57,468 nucleotides of DNA from an uncultured Marinobacter sp. (GTDB lineage Bacteria > Pseudomonadota > Gammaproteobacteria > Pseudomonadales > Oleiphilaceae): contig NZ_CAMYMK010000003.1 in the NCBI RefSeq assembly GCF_947259545.1, forward strand, positions 1-57,468, given 5' to 3'. The notes beneath the pieces were generated by a model. It did no database searches. It was not told the origin of the DNA and saw only the letters and a list, made by a program, of their open reading frames with translations. Positions 49,691-57,468 of this stretch are shown piece after piece. Each line of letters opens with the position of its first letter. The first letter of the stretch is position 1. The translations under genes and the position numbers were made by a program.

Positions 49691-51085
49691 TCAGGAGCGC
49701 AAACTACTCACCAACTTATCGATACTTTCCTTGGCGTCACCGAACAGCATGCGGGTATTGTCCTTGAAGAACAGTGGGTTCTCGACACCGGAATAGCCAG
49801 TGGCCATACCCCGCTTGAGAACAACCACCTGTCGCGCTTTCCATACCTCGAGCACCGGCATGCCGGCAATCGGGCTGCCCGGGTCCTCGGCCGCGGCCGG
49901 GTTCACCGTGTCGTTGGCACCGATCACCAGCACCACATCGGTTTCCGGAAAGTCGGCGTTGATTTCGTCCATTTCAAGTACGATGTCATAGGGTACATGG
50001 GCTTCCGCCAGCAGCACGTTCATGTGTCCAGGCAGCCGGCCGGCCACGGGGTGGATGCCGAAACGTACGTCCACACCCCGCTCCCGCAATATCCGGGTCA
50101 TGTCGCTGACCCCATTCTGGGCCTGAGCCACCGCCATGCCGTAGCCGGGCACAATGATGACCGAGTCGGCGGTGCGAAGCTCATCGCAGACGTCATCGAC
50201 ACTGGACTCATGAACCGTCTGGTCGGCATCGGCGGTGGCAGAGCTGCTGCTGGTCTGGCCAAACCCGCCGAGAATCACACTGATAAACGACCGGTTCATG
50301 GCCTTGCACATGATGTAACTGAGGATGGCACCACTGCTACCTACCAGCGCACCGGTGACGATCAGCAGGTCGTTGCCCAGCATGAAGCCGATGGAGGCTG
50401 CAGCCCACCCGGAATAGCTGTTGAGCATCGACACCACCACCGGCATATCAGCACCGCCGATGGCCATGATCAGGTGAATACCAAGTACCGAGGCAATAGC
50501 GGTCATCAGCACCAGAGAGATCAGCCCGAACGCCATGCTGTTGGTGCCGAGGAACCAGGCGCCCAACAACACGCAGGCGATGACCGCCACCAGATTCATC
50601 AGGTGGCGGCCGGGTAGGGTGAGGGCCTTGCTGTCGATACGCCCGTCCAGCTTGCCGCAGGCCACCAGCGACCCGGTGAAGGTCACCGCACCGATGAAGA
50701 TACCGACGAACACCTCCACCAGCTTGATGGTATGTTCCGCGCCGGTAGTGGCGATCAATGGCTCGATATAGCCGGAGAAGCCAACCAGCACCGCTGCAAG
50801 GCCCACGAAACTGTGGAGCAGGGCCACCAGTTGCGGCATCTGGGTCATTTCCACCTTGTTGGCGATGGGGATACCAATGCCGGCACCTATCAGCACTGCA
50901 ATCACAATGGCGATGATGCCGCCATCACCCACGCTGGCAAGGGTGGCTCCCACCGCGATGATGATACCGGCGACGCCATAGAGGTTACCGCGCCGTGCCG
51001 ATTCCTGGTGGCTGAGGCCACCCAGACTGAGAATAAAACAGATACTCGCGACCACGTAGGCCACGCTCACCAATCCTGTGCTCAT
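49691..51085 (-). CDS. pntB: NAD(P) transhydrogenase subunit beta
   Basis: 464 residues. The N-terminal two-thirds contain about nine membrane helices (proton channel), followed by the NADP(H)-binding dIII domain with the [15 protein letters not shown] nucleotide loop, [24 protein letters not shown] and [17 protein letters not shown]. Together with PntA it couples hydride transfer from NADH to NADP+ to proton movement. 12 bp separate it from pntA. Complete. Confidence 0.97.
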   Translation of the reverse strand: MSTGLVSVAYVVASICFILSLGGLSHQESARRGNLYGVAGIIIAVGATLASVGDGGIIAIVIAVLIGAGIGIPIANKVEMTQMPQLVALLHSFVGLAAVLVGFSGYIEPLIATTGAEHTIKLVEVFVGIFIGAVTFTGSLVACGKLDGRIDSKALTLPGRHLMNLVAVIACVLLGAWFLGTNSMAFGLISLVLMTAIASVLGIHLIMAIGGADMPVVVSMLNSYSGWAAASIGFMLGNDLLIVTGALVGSSGAILSYIMCKAMNRSFISVILGGFGQTSSSSATADADQTVHESSVDDVCDELRTADSVIIVPGYGMAVAQAQNGVSDMTRILRERGVDVRFGIHPVAGRLPGHMNVLLAEAHVPYDIVLEMDEINADFPETDVVLVIGANDTVNPAAAEDPGSPIAGMPVLEVWKARQVVVLKRGMATGYSGVENPLFFKDNTRMLFGDAKESIDKLVSSLRS

Positions 51086-51097
51086 ATCGGGCGTCTC

Positions 51098-52675
51098 CTA
51101 CTTGCGGAACATTTTGAGCATGCGATGGGTGACCCGGAAGCCGCCCCCTACGTTGATGCTGGCAATCAGCACCGCGATAAAGGCCATGATACCGACGGCA
51201 ATGTTCGCCGCCTGGGCCAGGTGCAGAATGGCACCGATGACGATGATGCCACTGATGGCGTTGGTCACACTCATCAAGGGGGTGTGCAGGGACGGAGTCA
51301 CGTTCCAGATCACCTGCCAGCCGATAAAGCAGGCCAGTACGAACACCGTAAAGTGTTGCAGGAAGCTTTCCGGCGCGTGGGCACCAACCCCGTAAAGCGC
51401 CAGGACAGTCACGATCAGCAGGGCCCCCTTGCCAATCAGGCTGCGACGGTCGGCGTCTTTTTTGGCTGCCGCCATGTCAGCAGCCGACGGTTCCTCCGTG
51501 CCCGGCGGCGGTGCGGGACTGACCGGAGCCTCCGGTTGGGGCGGCGGCCAGGTAATGTCGTTTTCCTTCACCACGGTCAGGCCCCGGATCACATCGTCCT
51601 CCATGTTGACCACTGGCTGGCCGTCTTTCTCCGGGGTCAGTTCGGTGAGCAGATGCACCAGGTTGGTGGCGTAGAGATCGCTGGCCACCTTGGCCATGCG
51701 GCTGGGCAGGTCGGTGTAGCCGATCAGCGTCACGCCGTGCTGATGGGCGACCTTGCCGGGTTCTGTCAGCTCGCAGTTGCCGCCACGTTCCGAAGCCAGA
51801 TCGACAATCACGCTGCCAGGTTTCATGGATTTCACCATGTCGGCGGTGATCAGTTTCGGCGCAGGCTTGCCGGGAATCAGCGCGGTGGTGATGATGATGT
51901 CCACCTCTTTAGCCTGCTCTGCGAACAGCGCCATCTCCGCCTTGATGAACTCATCGCTCATCTGCTTGGCGTAGCCGCCACTACCGCTGCCTTCCTCATC
52001 CCCGAAATCCAGCTCCAGGAACTCGGCGCCCATGCTTTCGACCTGTTCCTTCACCTCCAGCCGGGTATCAAACGCCCGCACAATGGCGCCCATGCTGTTG
52101 GCGGCGCCAATTGCCGCGAGGCCGGCCACACCGGCACCGATCACCATGATCTTCGCCGGCGGTACCTTGCCGGCCGCCGTCACCTGCCCGGTAAAGAAAC
52201 GCCCGAAGTTATTGGCCGCCTCAATCACCGCGCGATAGCCGGCAATATTGGCCATGGCGCTGAGGGCATCCATTTTCTGGGCGCGACTGATGCGGGGCAG
52301 GCTGTCGATTGCGAACGAAGTAATCTTCCTGGCCGCCAGCTTCTCCAGCAGCTCCGGGTTCTGTGCCGGCCAGATATAACTGACCAGAAACGCCCCCTCC
52401 TTCATCAGGTCCGCTTCGTGTTTATTCAGGGCGGGGTTTTTCATGGGAGCGCGGACCTTCAGGATAAAGTCCGCTTCCTCCCATAGTAGCGTGGTATCGG
52501 ACGCTATGGCTGCGCCCACTTTTTCGTAGGCCTCATCCGAGTAGTTGGCGGCCTCGCCAGCGCCGCCTTCAACCACTACCTCGTAACCAAGCCCGATAAG
52601 TTTGTGAACGGAAGGCGGCGTGGCCGCGACTCGCCGCTCATCTTTGAAGATTTCCCTGGGAATACCGATTTTCAT
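51098..52675 (-). CDS. pntA: NAD(P) transhydrogenase subunit alpha
   Basis: 525 residues, of the fused E. coli type. The dI NAD-binding domain starts [20 protein letters not shown] and includes [13 protein letters not shown] and RPA-like [14 protein letters not shown] proline-rich linker and four membrane helices at the C-terminus (about 430-525) follow. The start at 52675 was chosen because the sequence conserved in the family begins there and GGAGG lies upstream. Many relatives split this gene in two. Confidence 0.96.
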   Translation of the reverse strand: MKIGIPREIFKDERRVAATPPSVHKLIGLGYEVVVEGGAGEAANYSDEAYEKVGAAIASDTTLLWEEADFILKVRAPMKNPALNKHEADLMKEGAFLVSYIWPAQNPELLEKLAARKITSFAIDSLPRISRAQKMDALSAMANIAGYRAVIEAANNFGRFFTGQVTAAGKVPPAKIMVIGAGVAGLAAIGAANSMGAIVRAFDTRLEVKEQVESMGAEFLELDFGDEEGSGSGGYAKQMSDEFIKAEMALFAEQAKEVDIIITTALIPGKPAPKLITADMVKSMKPGSVIVDLASERGGNCELTEPGKVAHQHGVTLIGYTDLPSRMAKVASDLYATNLVHLLTELTPEKDGQPVVNMEDDVIRGLTVVKENDITWPPPQPEAPVSPAPPPGTEEPSAADMAAAKKDADRRSLIGKGALLIVTVLALYGVGAHAPESFLQHFTVFVLACFIGWQVIWNVTPSLHTPLMSVTNAISGIIVIGAILHLAQAANIAVGIMAFIAVLIASINVGGGFRVTHRMLKMFRK

Positions 52676-52790
52676 TGTGAATGTGTCCTCCGGTTTGCCC
52701 GATGAACCAGTTGTCTGGATATCCACATACTAGTTCAAGCTGGCGACATTGCCCGGAATACTCCAAAAAAACGGCAAGTTACCCCACTCG

Positions 52791-53423
52791 TCAGGAGGAC
52801 CTTTTTATAAGGATATCGATGTCCCCCTGGGACAGATTATCCAGCATCGCGCCCCGGAACTGCCGGTTAATAAAGCGCTCGGTTTCCCGCTGAATGGTCT
52901 CCCGCTGCTCCGGCTTTTCGATGTAATCCATGGCCCGGAACAGAATGTAGCGAATGGTCATACGGGAAATTTCATGGATGGTCTCCGGCGGCACGGCTCT
53001 GACCAGTCGCCGCTCGATAATGTCCTCCGCCATTTCCCGGGCGCTGGCATTGAGCTGGGCTTCCAGGGCCTTGCGTAACAGCGGAGAAGGACCGTGGAGC
53101 TCCCGCACCGCGACGGTGGTTGCTGCGGGGTTGGCGAGGAAGTAGTGATACACATAGGCCACGGTATCGTGGGAAGCCTGCTCCGAGGATTCTGCCATTT
53201 GCCGGAGTTCCCGCACGCCGGACTTCATGTCGGCAGCGATGTACCCCAATACCTGTAGCCCGAACTCGTCCAGGTTCTTGAAGTGACGGTAAAAGGTATT
53301 CGGGTTCAGTCCAGCTTCACGAGCCAGCTCCCGCAGTCCCAGCGATGTCAGGCTACGGGTTTCAGTAATCAGCCGAAGGCCGGCCTGTACCAGCTTTAAT
53401 TTCCCGCCAGTCAAAACATTCAT
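52791..53423 (-). CDS. TetR-family regulator (FabR-like)
   Basis: 210 residues. The helix-turn-helix (TSLGLRELAREAGLNPNTFYRHFKNLDEFGLQVL) is at about 25-60, and the rest is helical ligand-binding sequence resembling fatty-acid-responsive TetR members. The ATG at 53423 is used; a longer frame reaches into a hairpin and is disregarded. It is divergent from the third monooxygenase gene, with a GTATACA-TG-TGTATAC operator candidate between them, and probably represses that gene. Confidence 0.88.
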   Translation of the reverse strand: MNVLTGGKLKLVQAGLRLITETRSLTSLGLRELAREAGLNPNTFYRHFKNLDEFGLQVLGYIAADMKSGVRELRQMAESSEQASHDTVAYVYHYFLANPAATTVAVRELHGPSPLLRKALEAQLNASAREMAEDIIERRLVRAVPPETIHEISRMTIRYILFRAMDYIEKPEQRETIQRETERFINRQFRGAMLDNLSQGDIDILIKRSS

Positions 53424-53444
53424 GAAGTTCCACCCAAAGTTGAT

Positions 53445-53560
53445 GGTCGTGTTGGGCCGTTGGCGCTTCCGAAAATGCTCGTAGCCAGGGATGGCGGAGA
53501 GCAAGCGTACACGGACGTACTCGCAGCGGTTTTCGGAAGCGCCAACGGCCCAACATGACC
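53445..53560. repeat. Long inverted repeat, 31-bp arms
   Basis: GGTCGTGTTGGGCCGTTGGC... (53445-53475) is matched by its reverse complement at 53530-53560 with a single mismatch. The 54-bp interior contains CCAGGGATGGCG and GTACACGGACGTAC. It sits 21 bp upstream of the TetR start. The composition and layout resemble dispersed hairpin elements seen in Pseudomonas-like genomes. Confidence 0.7.
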
Positions 53561-53633
53561 TGCCCGCCAAACCCGGATCACAGGCCAATCAGTTGTCACT
53601 TGAGGTCAACGGGCTGTTTTTCAGTAAAACGGA

Positions 53634-53673
53634 GTATACAGCTGTCTACTTCGTTGTGTATACATGTGTATAC
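53634..53673. promoter_or_regulatory. Operator candidate GTATACA-TG-TGTATAC
   Basis: A perfect inverted repeat (53658-53673) has an extra half site GTATACA at 53634-53640, 71 bp before the monooxygenase start and close to its likely promoter. Its spacing and position fit binding by the divergent TetR-family regulator. Confidence 0.65.
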
Positions 53674-53743
53674 CGTCAATCATCATGGCGAAACAGACAA
53701 CAACAGGCAAGGCCAGATGGCCAGCGAACAACGAGGTAGAGTT

Positions 53744-55321
53744 ATGAGTCAGTCAGCACAAATTGCCATTATCGGCACCGGATTCTCCGGCCTGGGCATG
53801 GGCATCAAGCTCAAAGAAGCCGGTTATGACAACTTCGTGATTCTCGAGCAAAGCGACGATGTCGGTGGCACCTGGCACGAAAACCACTACCCGGGTTGCG
53901 CCTGCGACGTGCAGTCTGCCCTGTACTCCTTCTCGTTCGAACAGAACCCGAACTGGAGCCGCATGTTCGCGCAGCAGAAAGAAATCCAGGCCTACCTGCG
54001 CAAGTGTGCTGAAAAATACGACCTGATGAAGCACGTGCGCCTGAACACCCACGTGGCGGGCGCCAAGTTTGATGAAAAGACCCAGAGCTGGACCGTCGAA
54101 ACCTGCGACAGCCCCAAATTGTGGGCTTACATGCAGGAAAAAGGTCTCAACCCCGGTGATAAGCTGGATCGGTCCGACGAGGATCTGCCGGCATTCAGCA
54201 CCCTGAAAGCCGACGTCGTCGTGTCCGGCATGGGCGGCCTGAGCACCCCGGCCTACCCGAATATCAAGGGTATCGAAACCTTTACCGGCAAGAGCTTCCA
54301 CTCCCAGGACTGGGACCACAGCTACGACTTCAAAGGCAAGCGTGTGGCGGTGATTGGTACCGGCGCCTCCGCCATCCAGTTTGTACCGGAAGTGGCCAAA
54401 GATGCCGGTCATCTGGACCTGTACCAGCGTACGCCGCCGTGGATTGTACCCAAGCCGGACCGCGAGATCCGTCCGCTGGAAAAGCTGATGTTCCGCAAGT
54501 TCCCGCAGACCCTGAACGCCTTCCGCCAGAGTATCTACTGGACCCTGGAAGCACGGGTACTGGGCTTCGTGGGCAACCCGCGCATCCTCAAGATCGGTGA
54601 GTTGCAGGCCCGTCGCCACATCCGCAACCAGATCAAGGACAAGGAACTGCGCAAGAAAGTGACCCCGGATTTCCACTTCGGCTGCAAGCGGGTACTGATC
54701 TCCAACAACTACTACCCGGCACTGGCCCAGGACAACGTGGACGTGCTCACCGACGGCATCCGTGAAGTGCGCGGCAATGTCATTGTTGATAACAACGGCA
54801 ACGAGCGGGAAGTGGACTGCATCATCTACGGCACCGGCTTCAAGGCCCAGGACCCGGTTCCTGCCGGCATGGTCTCCGGTCGTAACGGCCAGGACCTGCT
54901 GGACGCCTGGAAAGAAGGCGCCGAGGCCTACAAGGGCAGTACCATCAACGGCTTCCCCAACTTCTTCATGCTGATGGGCCCCAACACCGGCCTCGGCCAC
55001 AGCTCCATGGTCTACATGATCGAGAGCCAGATCCAGTACGTGCTGGATGCCCTGAAGAAGATGGACAAGCACGGCTGGAAGAGCGTGGAAGTGAAGGAAG
55101 ACGCCCTGAGCCAATACAACGCCTCCATCCACGCCAAGCTCGGCGACTCCGTCTGGCAGACCGGCTGTAAGAGCTGGTACGTGAATGAAAACGGCAAGAA
55201 CACCACCCTGTGGCCCGGCTTCACCTGGCAGTTCCGCCAGCAGACCAAGCGGTTTGATGCGGCGCAGTATGTATGTGAGCCTGAGGCTGTTGAAGTAGGC
55301 GAGGCCGTCGCAGCGACTTGA
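53744..55321 (+). CDS. Type I Baeyer-Villiger monooxygenase (TetR-controlled copy)
   Basis: 525 residues. FAD loop GTGFSG (11-16), GGTWHENHYPGCACDVQSALYSFSF, fingerprint FTGKSFHSQDW (180-190) and second nucleotide loop GTGASAIQFVP. Conserved RTPPWIVPKPDR and GCKRVLISNNYYP follow. Closest in layout to the enzyme at 13521, but with a ~20-residue insertion (about 125-150). The ATG at 53744 follows GAGGTAG. A pyridoxal-phosphate enzyme gene follows 54 bp later and may share the transcript. Confidence 0.9.
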   Translation: MSQSAQIAIIGTGFSGLGMGIKLKEAGYDNFVILEQSDDVGGTWHENHYPGCACDVQSALYSFSFEQNPNWSRMFAQQKEIQAYLRKCAEKYDLMKHVRLNTHVAGAKFDEKTQSWTVETCDSPKLWAYMQEKGLNPGDKLDRSDEDLPAFSTLKADVVVSGMGGLSTPAYPNIKGIETFTGKSFHSQDWDHSYDFKGKRVAVIGTGASAIQFVPEVAKDAGHLDLYQRTPPWIVPKPDREIRPLEKLMFRKFPQTLNAFRQSIYWTLEARVLGFVGNPRILKIGELQARRHIRNQIKDKELRKKVTPDFHFGCKRVLISNNYYPALAQDNVDVLTDGIREVRGNVIVDNNGNEREVDCIIYGTGFKAQDPVPAGMVSGRNGQDLLDAWKEGAEAYKGSTINGFPNFFMLMGPNTGLGHSSMVYMIESQIQYVLDALKKMDKHGWKSVEVKEDALSQYNASIHAKLGDSVWQTGCKSWYVNENGKNTTLWPGFTWQFRQQTKRFDAAQYVCEPEAVEVGEAVAAT

Positions 55322-55375
55322 TAGACGGCCCCCATGGAGCCATGGTTTGGTTGTGGAGCAACAGGAGCGCGCGAC

Positions 55376-56341
55376 ATGACCAAACCAACCCTTCCTGACC
55401 AATCCCAAATTCTCGAGGCGGAGCGGCGTATTCGACCACACCTGGGCGAAACGCCGCTTCTGACTGTGCCTGATCTGGATGCCGCCATGGGCCAGTCGCT
55501 TGGGCTGAAGTGCGAGAGCCTTCAGCGTACTGGCAGCTTCAAGGTCCGTGGTGCGTTGAACTGGCTGCTGACCGCCAGCGAAGACGAACTCAAGGCCGGC
55601 CTGGTGACGGTCTCTGCGGGCAACCACGCCGTTGGCCTCGCCTGGGCGGCGGCCATGCAGGATGTGCCGCTCACGGTGGTGATGCCCGAGGGTTCCAGCC
55701 CGTTGAAGATTCGTCGTACCCGGGCGCTGGGTGCCGAGGTGATTGTTCAGGGCACTATCCAGCAGGCGGTGGCCCTGTGCCATGAATTGCGGGATGAGAA
55801 GGGGCTGAGCCTGGTCCACCCTTATAACGATATCCGCATCATGGCCGGGCAGGGTACCGTTGGCCTGGAATTGCTGCGCCAGCTACCGGATGTGGATCGG
55901 GTGCTGTGCCCCATTGGCGGGGGTGGGCTGATTTCCGGACTGGGGCTAGCCATCAAGGCGCAGCGGCCGGAGGTGGAACTGATCGGTGTGGAGCCGGAAG
56001 GCGCGGCCACCATGTTCAATGCCTGGCAAAAGCAGGATGCCAGTGCCAGCCTCGATTCGGTGAATACCTGGGCCGCCAGCCTGGCACCGGCAGTAGTCGG
56101 GGATCGCACTTATGCCGCCTCCCGCCAGGTGGTGGACCGCATTGTGACGGTTACCGAGGCAGGTATTCGGGAGGCCACGCGGCGCCTGCTGACCGAGGCC
56201 AGGCTCTATGTCGAGCCCGGCGCCAGCGTAGGCCTGGCAGCGCTAGTGGAAAACCGGGTTCCGCCTGAGCCAGAAAAGACCACGGTTCTGATCATTACCG
56301 GCGGTAACCTGGATCCGGAGCAGGTCAGTCAGTGCCTGTGA
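55376..56341 (+). CDS. Threonine/serine dehydratase-like PLP enzyme
   Basis: 321 residues, fold-type II. The PLP lysine is in SFKVRGALNWL (about residue 57). The phosphate loop GGGGLISG (about 184-191), VSAGNHAVGLAWAA and the C-terminal TGGNLD are all present. It would deaminate threonine/serine or racemise serine. The catalytic domain has no ACT regulatory tail, so it is the catabolic/racemase type. ATG at 55376 with AGGAG. Confidence 0.88.
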   Translation: MTKPTLPDQSQILEAERRIRPHLGETPLLTVPDLDAAMGQSLGLKCESLQRTGSFKVRGALNWLLTASEDELKAGLVTVSAGNHAVGLAWAAAMQDVPLTVVMPEGSSPLKIRRTRALGAEVIVQGTIQQAVALCHELRDEKGLSLVHPYNDIRIMAGQGTVGLELLRQLPDVDRVLCPIGGGGLISGLGLAIKAQRPEVELIGVEPEGAATMFNAWQKQDASASLDSVNTWAASLAPAVVGDRTYAASRQVVDRIVTVTEAGIREATRRLLTEARLYVEPGASVGLAALVENRVPPEPEKTTVLIITGGNLDPEQVSQCL

Positions 56342-56359
56342 CCAATTATTGGAACACGC

Positions 56360-57133
56360 TTAACTGACCAGCGTGCCGCCATCCACGGCCAGGTATTGCC
56401 CGGTAATATGCCGCCCGGCCTTGGAGGCCAGCAGTACTGCGGCGCCTTTCAGGTCTTCCTCGCCACCAAAGCGATTCAGCGGAATGCGCTCCAGCATTTT
56501 TTCACCCTGGGCATCCAGCAACCCCTGGGACATTTTCGACGGGAAGAAGCCCGGGCACAGGGCATTCACGTTGATATTGTGATGGCCCCACTCGGACGCC
56601 AGTGCGCGGGTGAAATTCACCATGGCGCCCTTGCTGGTGTTGTAGGCAATGGTCTTCATGCCTTCCGGGTTGCCGGACAGGCCCGCGATGGAGGCGATGT
56701 TGATCACCTTGCCGGTGTTGCGGGGAATCATGCAACGCTTGCCCACGGTCTGGGTAAGGAAGAACGCAGCGTTCACGTTCAGGTTCATCACCTTCATCCA
56801 GCCTTCCGCCGGGTAGTCTTCTGCTGGTGCACCCCAGGTGGCACCGGCGTTGTTGACCAGGATATCGATATCGCCAAGCTGGCTGACCACCTGATCCACC
56901 ACGGCGGGAATGCCCTCCAGGTCGGAGAGATCCGCGGCAATAGTCACCACTTCAACGCCCTGAGTTTCGAGATGCGCCTTGGCATCGTCCAGCTCATGCT
57001 GTTTGCGGGCGCTGATGGCAATTTTTGCGCCCAGTTCCCCCAGGGCTTCGGCCATCTGCAGGCCCAGGCCGCGGGAGCCGCCGGTGATGAAGGCGACCTT
57101 GCCGGTCAGGTCCAGTAGTTGTTTTACACTCAT
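56360..57133 (-). CDS. SDR-family oxidoreductase
   Basis: 257 residues. NAD(P)-binding GGSRGLGLQMAEALGE (about 18-33), NNAGATWG, serine in NIASIAGLSG and the Y-N-T-S-K catalytic pair (about residues 166-170). Classical short-chain dehydrogenase, NADPH-leaning. It is followed on the same strand's upstream side by an acyl-CoA dehydrogenase, so a role in acyl-CoA or fatty-acid metabolism is plausible. Confidence 0.92.
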   Translation of the reverse strand: MSVKQLLDLTGKVAFITGGSRGLGLQMAEALGELGAKIAISARKQHELDDAKAHLETQGVEVVTIAADLSDLEGIPAVVDQVVSQLGDIDILVNNAGATWGAPAEDYPAEGWMKVMNLNVNAAFFLTQTVGKRCMIPRNTGKVINIASIAGLSGNPEGMKTIAYNTSKGAMVNFTRALASEWGHHNINVNALCPGFFPSKMSQGLLDAQGEKMLERIPLNRFGGEEDLKGAAVLLASKAGRHITGQYLAVDGGTLVS

Positions 57134-57151
57134 GGTTATCTCCTAGATGGT

Positions 57152-57468
57152 TCAGGCGGTCTTCGCCAGCAGGCCGTCGCTGACCTGTGCCAGATGGTGA
57201 TCGGCATCGCCGAACAGCAGGTTGATCAGGGTCAGGCGTTTGAACAGGTGGGCGGCGAACATCTCGTCGGTCACGCCCATGCCGCCATGCAGTTGCACAC
57301 CTTGCTGGCCCACATAACGGGCGGCTTGGCCCACCAGGGTCTTGGCCATGGAGATGGCCTCCCGGCGGCGGGCGCGGTCATCGGAATCCGCTTCGCTGGC
57401 GGCCAGGATCGCCATGGTTTTGGCCTGTTCGGTCTGGATGAACATGTCCGCCATACGGTGCTGCAGCA
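57152..57468 (-). CDS. Acyl-CoA dehydrogenase, C-terminal end (partial)
   Basis: Only the last ~104 residues lie in the window; the gene continues past base 57468. AKTLVGQAARYVGQQGVQLHGGMGVTDEMFAAHLFKRLTLINLLFGDADHH is the C-terminal FAD/substrate helix region of acyl-CoA dehydrogenases, including QLHGGMGVTDE. It precedes the SDR by 18 bp on the minus strand, so the two probably form one operon. Confidence 0.9.
   Translation of the reverse strand, partial: LQHRMADMFIQTEQAKTMAILAASEADSDDRARRREAISMAKTLVGQAARYVGQQGVQLHGGMGVTDEMFAAHLFKRLTLINLLFGDADHHLAQVSDGLLAKTA

Overview
The window looks like a stretch of chromosome from a marine gammaproteobacterium, most likely Marinobacter or a close relative. 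This is inferred from the overall protein character: choline-to-betaine genes, E. coli-type PntA/PntB, several Baeyer-Villiger-type flavoproteins, an OmpW barrel and an LpxL-type acyltransferase. No 16S or other decisive marker is present.

Region 1 (1-6.4 kb) is the distal part of an integron cassette array. About eleven cassettes, all reading on the + strand, are separated by attC sites whose outer core heptamers can be matched one to the next (for example GTTATGC at 1764 with GCATAAC at 2228). The array carries a ParE-type toxin-antitoxin pair, four small membrane proteins, a MltR-like protein, a GFA-family protein, a DUF2254 membrane protein and a GNAT acetyltransferase. Its left end is broken by an IS3-type transposase fragment. 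One attC has collapsed to 19 bp and one cassette survives only as a 3' remnant. No integrase gene is in the window.

Region 2 (6.4-23.2 kb) is chromosomal: a racemase, a Fax-like GST, a glutamate/leucine-type dehydrogenase, a BLUF photoreceptor, an OsmC-YcaO fusion coupled to a chitin-binding-like secreted protein, YghU, a Baeyer-Villiger monooxygenase beside a PF10118 protein, a histone-deacetylase-like amidohydrolase, and the betI-betB-betA operon with a perfect BetI-type palindrome. The operon ends in an unusually short BCCT-type transporter.

Region 3 (23.2-34 kb) holds a PQQ-type dehydrogenase/cytochrome c lipoprotein, then the peroxide-defence genes ahpC and ahpF. Each has an upstream ATAG-N7-CTAT element typical of OxyR. 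They are separated by DUF3581 and a second PF10118 protein. A periplasmic binding protein, a transglutaminase-like protein, an AT-rich outer-membrane barrel gene and an acetylpolyamine-type amidohydrolase follow.

Region 4 (33.4-57.5 kb) holds nitronate monooxygenase with a YgjV-like protein, an ECF42-type sigma factor with its DGPF/YCII partner and a recognisable ECF42 promoter, and a second (EthA-like) monooxygenase. It continues with an acyltransferase, a LuxR-HTH/hydrolase fusion, a GluR0-like channel next to MltF, a RhlE-like helicase, OmpW, an HxlR/old-yellow-enzyme pair over direct repeats, ExoD, pntAB, and a TetR divergent from a third Baeyer-Villiger monooxygenase. A threonine-dehydratase-like enzyme, an SDR and a truncated acyl-CoA dehydrogenase end the window.
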